DNA from: Methylobacterium ajmalii
Lineage (GTDB): Bacteria; Pseudomonadota; Alphaproteobacteria; Rhizobiales; Beijerinckiaceae
DNA: 36,540 nt
NCBI RefSeq assembly: GCF_016613415.1
Contig: NZ_JACWCT010000158.1
Location: 1 to 36,540 of the forward strand
Direction: 5' to 3'
The notes under the pieces are model-generated. The model did not search any database and was not told where the DNA came from. It was given only the letters and a program-made list of their open reading frames with translations. A program made the position numbers and the translations under genes. The stretch's first letter is position 1. Each line of letters starts with the position of its first letter. This document shows positions 32,801 to 36,540 of the stretch, in pieces.

Positions 32801-32954
32801 GGGGCCGATGGCCTACGCGATGATCGGCGGCATCATCGCGGCGACCTTCCTGACCCTGTTCTTCCTGCCGGCGCTCTATGTCGGCTGGTACCGGATCCGG
32901 CCGCAGAAGACGGGCGAAGGGCACGCTCCCGGTCACGCTCCCGCCGGGACGTGA
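29874..32954 (+). CDS. RND efflux pump permease (HAE1-type)
   Basis: A 1026-residue inner-membrane proton-driven pump with the family's twofold layout: TM1, a large periplasmic loop, TM2-6, TM7, a second loop and TM8-12. TM4 carries the essential Asp pair (LLVDDAMITVEMM, Asp403 and Asp404). FLMLV-type helix 10 (FFLMVQLQSVQKLFLV) and the last helix pair GPMAYAMIGGIIAATFLTLFFLPALYV are clear. EEDPAFAIKTMVVQAVWPGAT is the usual first-loop start. It should work with the two adaptors upstream and an outer-membrane channel encoded elsewhere (no TolC-like gene is present here). The start follows GCGAGG at moderate spacing. The substrate is unknown; a TetR gene upstream suggests an inducer-controlled drug or solvent export. 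Confidence 0.95.
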   Translation: MKSFNLSEWALSHRSFVWFLMAVAIVAGAMSYRKLGREEDPAFAIKTMVVQAVWPGATISDTLDQVTDRIEKELQQIGAVDYTKSYTTPGQATVFVNLRDTTPPQTIPWLFYQVRKRLGDIKGTFPQGMQGPFFNDEFGDVYGNVYAFTADGLSMRQLRDYVETVRTRIIKVPSIGKTQIIGAQNEVIYLGFSTRKLAGLGVDVQSLIKTLQAQNAVAPSGVIQAGPERVSVRVGGQFTDENSLKAINLRVNDRFFRLSDVAEIERGYTDPPEALFRYNGRPAIGLAIAMQQSGNLLEFGEALKSRMRQVEAELPVGVGIHLVSDQPRIVEEAVGGFTKALVEAVVIVLVVSFLSLGMRAGLVVSFSIPLVLAIVFVVMEVMGVTLQRISLGALIIALGLLVDDAMITVEMMVSRLEAGDSLHKAATFAYTSTAFPMLTGTLVTVAGFLPIGFNGSAAGEYTYSLFVVIAASLLVSWVVAVLFAPLIGVKILPKTMKGHHEKPSRLLNGFRALLLPAMRFRWITVAACVGMLGAAVVGMGHVQQQFFPASDRPEVLVDMTLPQNASISETKAQMDRFEEALKGDSEIKRWSSYVGQGAIRFYLPLDQQLSNAFFGQIVIETVSLEARDRTMARLNALARRDFVGTDVFIHPLDLGPPVGRPIQYRISGPDLQVVRAQALKLANLVARNPHVGLPTFDWNEPGKVLRVEILQDKARQLGVTSQDIAGILNGVVGGTTITQVRDAIYLVDVVGRAQGPERRSVDTLQSLQVPTAGGATVPLLAFAKIHYDLEQPIVWRRDRMPTITVRASITDATQPPTVVDALAPAVAQFRAELPDGYDLATGGAVEEAAKGQGPIAAVVPVMLLVMAFFLMVQLQSVQKLFLVSSVAPLGLIGVVAALLPSGAPMGFVAILGILALIGIIIRNAVILVTQIDEFEAEGMTPWDAVVEATCHRMRPILLTAAAASLGMVPIAREVFWGPMAYAMIGGIIAATFLTLFFLPALYVGWYRIRPQKTGEGHAPGHAPAGT

Positions 32955-32982
32955 GGCCGGACTCGCACCACCCGCCCGCCGC

Positions 32983-33013
32983 TTGACTTCGAGCGCGCTC
33001 GAACCCCTAGCCT
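32983..33013 (+). promoter_or_regulatory. MerR-type promoter with perfect 16-bp palindromic operator
   Basis: TTGACT (32983-32988), a 19-base spacer and TAGCCT (33008-33013), the long spacer that MerR regulators twist into shape. The spacer holds the perfect palindrome TTCGAGCGCGCTCGAA (32988-33003). Transcription should start near 33020, which is downstream of the alternative ATG at 33017 and supports the start at 33041. Confidence 0.85.
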
Positions 33014-33040
33014 CGGATGCGTCGTGGCGAGAAGGTGCGC

Positions 33041-33466
33041 ATGAGGATCGGGGAACTGGCCGCGCGTTCGGGACTGACCGCCCACACCCTCCGCTACTAC
33101 GAGCGGATCGGGCTGCTCCCCTACGCCGACCGGAACCGGTCGAGCCACCGTGACTACGACGCATCGATCCTGACCTGGATCGCCTTCCTGGATCGTCTCA
33201 AGACGACCGGGATGCCGATCCGGGAGATGGTGCGCTACGCGGCCCTGCGAAACGACGGCCCCGCCACGCAGGCGGAGCGCCGCGAGATGCTGGAACGGCA
33301 CCGCGCGCGCGTCCGCGCTCACGTCGCTGAGCTGCAGGATTGCCTTCTCGTCCTTGACACCAAGATCGCCGGCTATGCCGGCACCGACGAGAGGATGCAG
33401 GCGCATGACACAGGACCATCGGGCCGGCGACAGCCGGCTGGAACGCGGACGCCGGGCGCTCGCTGA
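33041..33466 (+). CDS. MerR family transcriptional regulator
   Basis: A 141-residue regulator. The N-terminal winged HTH is clear: MRIGELAARSGLTAHTLRYYERIGLLPYADRN (1-32), followed by RDYDASILTWIAFLDRLKTTGMPIREMVRYAAL, a linker helix, and a dimerisation coiled coil (about 75-120, ERREMLERHRARVRAHVAELQDCLLVLD). Only one Cys (in LQDCLL) is present, so metal sensing of the MerR/CueR type is unlikely; the subgroup with a short C-terminus that senses electrophiles (NmlR/AdhR-like) fits better. The ATG at 33041 follows GAAGG. The promoter immediately upstream carries its likely own operator, so it should be autoregulated. The next gene starts 62 bases inside its end. Confidence 0.93.
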   Translation: MRIGELAARSGLTAHTLRYYERIGLLPYADRNRSSHRDYDASILTWIAFLDRLKTTGMPIREMVRYAALRNDGPATQAERREMLERHRARVRAHVAELQDCLLVLDTKIAGYAGTDERMQAHDTGPSGRRQPAGTRTPGAR

Positions 33467-33806
33467 GATCGACGGCCATGCCGGAGAGGCGGTCGTCGCC
33501 TCGCTCGCCGACATCGCCCCGGATTTCGCGACCTACCTGTTCGAGTTCCCGTTCGGCGACATCTACAGCCGCCCCGGCCTCGACCTGCGCGCCCGCGAGA
33601 TCGCCACCATCGCGGCGCTGACCGCGATGGGCAACGCGACCCCGCAACTCAAGGTGCACATCGCGGCGGGACTGAACGTTGGTCTCTCGCGCGAGGAGAT
33701 CGTCGAGATTCTCATGCAGATGGCGGTCTATGCCGGATTCCCGGCGGCGCTGAACGGCCTGTTCGCCGCCAAGGCGGTGTTCGCCGAGCGTGAGGCGGCC
33801 GGCTGA
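33405..33806 (+). CDS. Carboxymuconolactone decarboxylase (CMD) family protein
   Basis: A 133-residue all-helical protein of the CMD/AhpD-like fold. DIYSRPGLDLRAREIATIAALTAMGNATPQLKVHI is the conserved helix pair, with EEIVEILMQMAVYAGFPAALN at the C-terminal end. There is no Cys at all, so it cannot be a CxxC peroxidase of the AhpD type. It is closer to 4-carboxymuconolactone decarboxylase-like proteins, but its substrate is unknown. The start at 33405 overlaps the MerR gene by 62 bases in another frame, so it belongs to the same transcript and is the likely target of that regulator. A role in handling a reactive metabolite is an inference. Confidence 0.88.
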   Translation: MTQDHRAGDSRLERGRRALAEIDGHAGEAVVASLADIAPDFATYLFEFPFGDIYSRPGLDLRAREIATIAALTAMGNATPQLKVHIAAGLNVGLSREEIVEILMQMAVYAGFPAALNGLFAAKAVFAEREAAG

Positions 33807-33993
33807 GCCGCTCGGTCCTCCGGTGGCGGGGCCGGTGATCCGGCTCCGCCTGCGGGTGCGCATCCGTGGGTACGCGACGAGTCGTGCGACTCTGGCGTGA
33901 ATACGTCGAGACGAACAACAACCTTCCCTGGCGTTTCACCTCTCCTTGCGTAAGATGCGGCACACGCCAGTGTCCGTGGCGCCGGGAGGCAGG

Positions 33994-35271
33994 ATGACCT
34001 CAACCATGATCGAAGCGAGCCGAAGCCCTGCGCCGCGGGGTGCGCCCGTGACCTTCGACGCGCGGCTCGGCGGCTTGACCCGGCTCGCCCTCAAGGGCGT
34101 CCTGCTCTCGCTCGTGACCTTCGGGATCTACCGCTTCTGGTACGTCACCGACCTGCGGCGCTACTTCTGGAGCCGCACCGCCGTCGACGGGTCGCCGGCC
34201 GAGTATACCGGCACCGGCAAGGAGCTTTTTCTCGGCTTCCTGGTGGCTCTGGCACTTCTGGTGCCGATCTATCTCGGCCTGTTCGCGATCTCGCTCGCGG
34301 TCCCGGCGCTGGCCCCGCTCTCGGTCGCGATCTCCTTCGTGACCCTGTTCGTGCTCGGGCAATACGCGCTCTATCGCGGGCGCCGCTACCGGGCGATGCG
34401 CACGCTGTGGCGCGGCATCCGGCTCGGCCAGGACGGGTCGGCCCTCGTCTATGCGGCCCGGGCGGCGGGCTGGTGGCTCCTCGTCTACCTGAGCTTCGGG
34501 CTCGCCTTCCCGTTCATGCGCGCGAGCCAGGAGCGCTATCGCGTCGGCCACACCCTGGTCGGTACGAGCCGGCTGAGCTCGATGGCGCGCGGCCGTGGCG
34601 TGCTGGGGCCGTGGCTGCTGCTGTATGTCGTCGGTCTCGGGATACCGATCGGGCTCGGCGTCGCGCTGCTGGTCGCCTCCGACTTCTCTCTGCCGGCCGA
34701 CCTGATGGTGCCGAAGCCCGGCGGCAAGGCGGGCGAGACGATCCTCAACCCGGCCTATGCGGGCGCGACGATCGGCCACCTCGCGAACGCCCTGTTCGTC
34801 GCCGCCCCGGTCTGCCTCGTAGCAGCATTCCTGCTGTTTCCGTACTACCGCGCCCGCGAGGCCCGGGCCTTCGCGAACGCCCTGCGCCTCGGCGGCGTGC
34901 GTCTCGCCTCGACCCTGCGGGCGCGAACCTTCTACGCGGCCTATCTTCGCTACGCGGCAGCGCTCGTCGGCCTCCTGCTCGCACTGGGCCTCGGGGTCGG
35001 CCTCCTGACCCTGGCCGCGCAGCAGGCGGGGATCGGCGTGGTCCGCTGGGCCGTCGTCCTGGCCTATCTCGGCGGTGCGCCCCTGTTGGCGGTGCTCTAT
35101 GTCCGCCTGGTGCAGGCCCGGCTCTGGGCCGCGGTCGCGACGAGCCTGACGGTCGTCGACCCGGACGAGCTCGCGGCGATCCTCGCCTCGGCCCGGGGTG
35201 CCGGCAGCGGCCTGCAGGAGGGCCTCGCCGACGCGCTCGACGTCGGCGGCGCCCTCCAGATCGGCTTCTGA
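33994..35271 (+). CDS. DUF898 (YjgN family) membrane protein
   Basis: A 425-residue polytopic membrane protein of the DUF898/YjgN family. The family motif is LVTFGIYRFWYVTDLRRYFWSRTAVDGSPAEYTGTG (about residues 40-75); similar blocks recur later (RGRRYRAMRTLWRGIRLGQDGSAL), suggesting internal repetition. About nine to ten helices can be seen. The function is unknown. The ATG at 33994 follows GGGAGG with good spacing; an upstream ATG at 33946 is less likely. The M48 protease gene begins 3 bases past its stop, so the two form an operon. E. coli YjgN is not adjacent to a protease, but DUF898-M48 pairs recur, from memory, in Alphaproteobacteria. Confidence 0.88.
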   Translation: MTSTMIEASRSPAPRGAPVTFDARLGGLTRLALKGVLLSLVTFGIYRFWYVTDLRRYFWSRTAVDGSPAEYTGTGKELFLGFLVALALLVPIYLGLFAISLAVPALAPLSVAISFVTLFVLGQYALYRGRRYRAMRTLWRGIRLGQDGSALVYAARAAGWWLLVYLSFGLAFPFMRASQERYRVGHTLVGTSRLSSMARGRGVLGPWLLLYVVGLGIPIGLGVALLVASDFSLPADLMVPKPGGKAGETILNPAYAGATIGHLANALFVAAPVCLVAAFLLFPYYRAREARAFANALRLGGVRLASTLRARTFYAAYLRYAAALVGLLLALGLGVGLLTLAAQQAGIGVVRWAVVLAYLGGAPLLAVLYVRLVQARLWAAVATSLTVVDPDELAAILASARGAGSGLQEGLADALDVGGALQIGF

Positions 35272-35274
35272 GCG

Positions 35275-36411
35275 GTGGGACACCCGCTGCCGCAGACCTC
35301 CCCCGTCGAGGCCGAGGGCCGCTACTTCGACGGCCTCAGCGCGCGCCCGCACCCGGTGCGCCTGCGGCTCGACGAGCGGTTCCGGATCACGGGCGGCGCC
35401 GTCGCGAAGAACTGGGACCCGCTCGACCTCCGGGCGGCGGATGCGCCGCCGCCGCTGATGCGGGTCGGCCCAGGCCACGCGCCGGACCGGGTCGAGTTCG
35501 CGGATGCGGCGCTCGCCGCCGCCCTGGCGGAGCGCTGCCCGGACCTGCATCGGCGGGAGGGAGCGGGCGGCACCGCGCGCCTCGTGCTGTGGTCGGTCGC
35601 CGCCGGGATCTCGGTCCTGCTCGTCGCGCTTTTCGGCGTGCCGTACGTGGCACGTCTGCTGGTCCCGCTGGTGCCGGATACCGTCGAGGCGCGTCTCGGC
35701 GCCGTAGTCGAGCCGCAGGTGCTGCGCGTCCTGGGACATCCGCCGGCCTGCACCGGAGAAGCCGGGCGCGCCGCCCTCGACCGCCTCGTCGCCCGGCTCG
35801 TCGCAGCGCGGCGCCCCGACGGATCGCTGCCGGCGGACCTCGCGGTGAGCGTGCGGCGCCACGACATGGCGAACGCCCTCGCGCTGCCGGGCGCCCGGGT
35901 GATGCTCCTCTCGGGCCTGATCGCGCGGGCGAGATCGCCCGACGAGGTCGCGGCGGTGCTCGCCCACGAGCTCGGCCATGTCCGGGCACGCGATCCGACC
36001 CGCGCCCTGATCCGGGCCTCCGGCACGTCGTTCCTGCTGAGTCTCGTACTCGGCGACCTCACCGGTTCGACGGTGATCGTGGCGGTCGGCGAAGCGGTGC
36101 TCTCGGCGGGCTACAGCCGCGAGGCCGAGCGGGCAGCCGACGCCTACGCGGTCGATCTGATGACGCGCGCCGGCGGCAACGGCGCCGCCCTGGCCGACAT
36201 CCTCGAGCGCATCGCCGCCGATGACGGACCGCGCGGGAACCTTGACGTCCTGCGCAGCCACCCCCTTACCGCAGAGCGCGCCACCACGATCCGCGCACTC
36301 GCCGGTCCCGGCGCAGCCGGGCGACGAATCCTGCCGGCCGACGCGTGGACCGCCCTGACGGGAATCTGTGCCCCCGCCGAGCGGGCGCCGCACGACGCAA
36401 CGACGCCGTGA
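35275..36411 (+). CDS. M48 family metalloprotease
   Basis: A 378-residue zinc peptidase. The N-terminal domain (about residues 1-92, with GRYFDGLSARPHPVRLRLDE) is a small beta domain found ahead of M48 peptidases. One membrane helix follows (about 100-125), then the peptidase domain with HELGH (231-235; His231 and His235 bind zinc, Glu232 is catalytic) and the third ligand Glu283 in EAERAADAYAV. All active-site residues are present. The GTG start at 35275 lies 3 bases after the DUF898 stop, with no clear ribosome binding site, so translation is probably coupled. The active site most likely faces the periplasm. The substrate is unknown and the DUF898 protein is a candidate partner. Confidence 0.92.
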   Translation: MGHPLPQTSPVEAEGRYFDGLSARPHPVRLRLDERFRITGGAVAKNWDPLDLRAADAPPPLMRVGPGHAPDRVEFADAALAAALAERCPDLHRREGAGGTARLVLWSVAAGISVLLVALFGVPYVARLLVPLVPDTVEARLGAVVEPQVLRVLGHPPACTGEAGRAALDRLVARLVAARRPDGSLPADLAVSVRRHDMANALALPGARVMLLSGLIARARSPDEVAAVLAHELGHVRARDPTRALIRASGTSFLLSLVLGDLTGSTVIVAVGEAVLSAGYSREAERAADAYAVDLMTRAGGNGAALADILERIAADDGPRGNLDVLRSHPLTAERATTIRALAGPGAAGRRILPADAWTALTGICAPAERAPHDATTP

Positions 36412-36421
36412 ATGACGGTAT

Positions 36422-36448
36422 GGAGGGCCCCCACGGAAGGCCCCCTCC
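36422..36448 (+). terminator. Possible terminator after the M48 gene
   Basis: GGAGGG (36422-36427) can pair with CCCTCC (36443-36448), with further CC/GG pairing inside, 10 bases past the M48 stop. No T-tract. The remaining 92 bases to the window end hold a near-palindrome GTAAGGGCGCTTAC (36486-36499) and no visible gene. Confidence 0.4.
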
Positions 36449-36540
36449 CCTGCCCCCGGCTGTCCGGGGATCGGTCACGATCGACGTAAGGGCGCTTACA
36501 TCAGCGCGGTTCGGCGCGACGAGCCAGTAAGCGCTCGGTG

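Noticed and set aside
29712..33164. 1150-codon minus-strand frame opposite the RND pump
   Set aside because: Asp/His/Arg/Gly-rich mirror frame of a clear RND permease; no family likeness.
1..36540. CRISPR arrays, tRNA/rRNA genes, transposases or integrases
   Set aside because: No regularly spaced direct repeats, no cloverleaf or rRNA sequence recognised, and no DDE or tyrosine-recombinase protein seen.

Overview
The window is high-GC chromosomal DNA that looks like Methylobacterium/Methylorubrum or a close relative in the Hyphomicrobiales (Alphaproteobacteria). The reasons are strongly GC-biased codon use, frequent GTG starts, the families DUF2336, DUF1214/DUF1254 and DUF1007-NicO, and at least three kinds of dispersed palindromic intergenic repeat of the sort I remember from that group. 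No rRNA, tRNA, CRISPR array, phage gene or transposase was recognised. The genus is an inference.

Layout. 1-4.8 kb: the tail of an unknown gene, moaE (molybdopterin synthase large subunit), a small membrane protein, an AI-2E-family permease, a 131-bp composite palindromic repeat, gshB (glutathione synthetase) and a YcgN-like cysteine-cluster protein. 4.8-7 kb: a bifunctional class A penicillin-binding protein. 7-10.7 kb: a lower-GC islet for surface glycans, with a GT61 glycosyltransferase, an O-fucosyltransferase-like protein and a left-handed beta-helix acyltransferase, separated by long non-coding gaps. 10.8-14.8 kb: a coupled DUF1214/DUF1254 pair, a lipoprotein with a small companion gene, and a DUF2336 protein. 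14.9-17.7 kb: an aceF-type dihydrolipoamide acetyltransferase without its E1 or E3 neighbours but coupled to a GNAT acetyltransferase, then a hexapeptide-repeat protein and a Tyr/Gly-rich secreted protein. 17.9-20 kb: a DHA2-type MFS exporter and a beta-carbonic anhydrase.

20.5-24.4 kb holds the most unusual unit. A 35-codon leader ORF with a strong ribosome binding site overlaps (TGATG) the start of a 904-residue ABC-transporter-like protein. Its nucleotide-binding region has lost the Walker A lysine, the Walker B DE pair and the H-loop histidine, and carries three ENxLxG-type repeats. A metallo-beta-lactamase-fold hydrolase follows. 24.4-26 kb: a NicO metal exporter overlapping a DUF1007 periplasmic protein, with an 11-bp tandem operator-like repeat upstream.

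26.2-33 kb: a TetR regulator whose C-terminus is written by a dispersed repeat, a promoter/operator, a candidate small membrane protein, a run of three hairpins, and an RND efflux operon with two tandem adaptor proteins and one pump (TriABC-like layout). 33-36.4 kb: a MerR regulator with a textbook 19-bp-spacer promoter, overlapping a carboxymuconolactone-decarboxylase-family gene, then a DUF898 membrane protein paired with an M48 metalloprotease.
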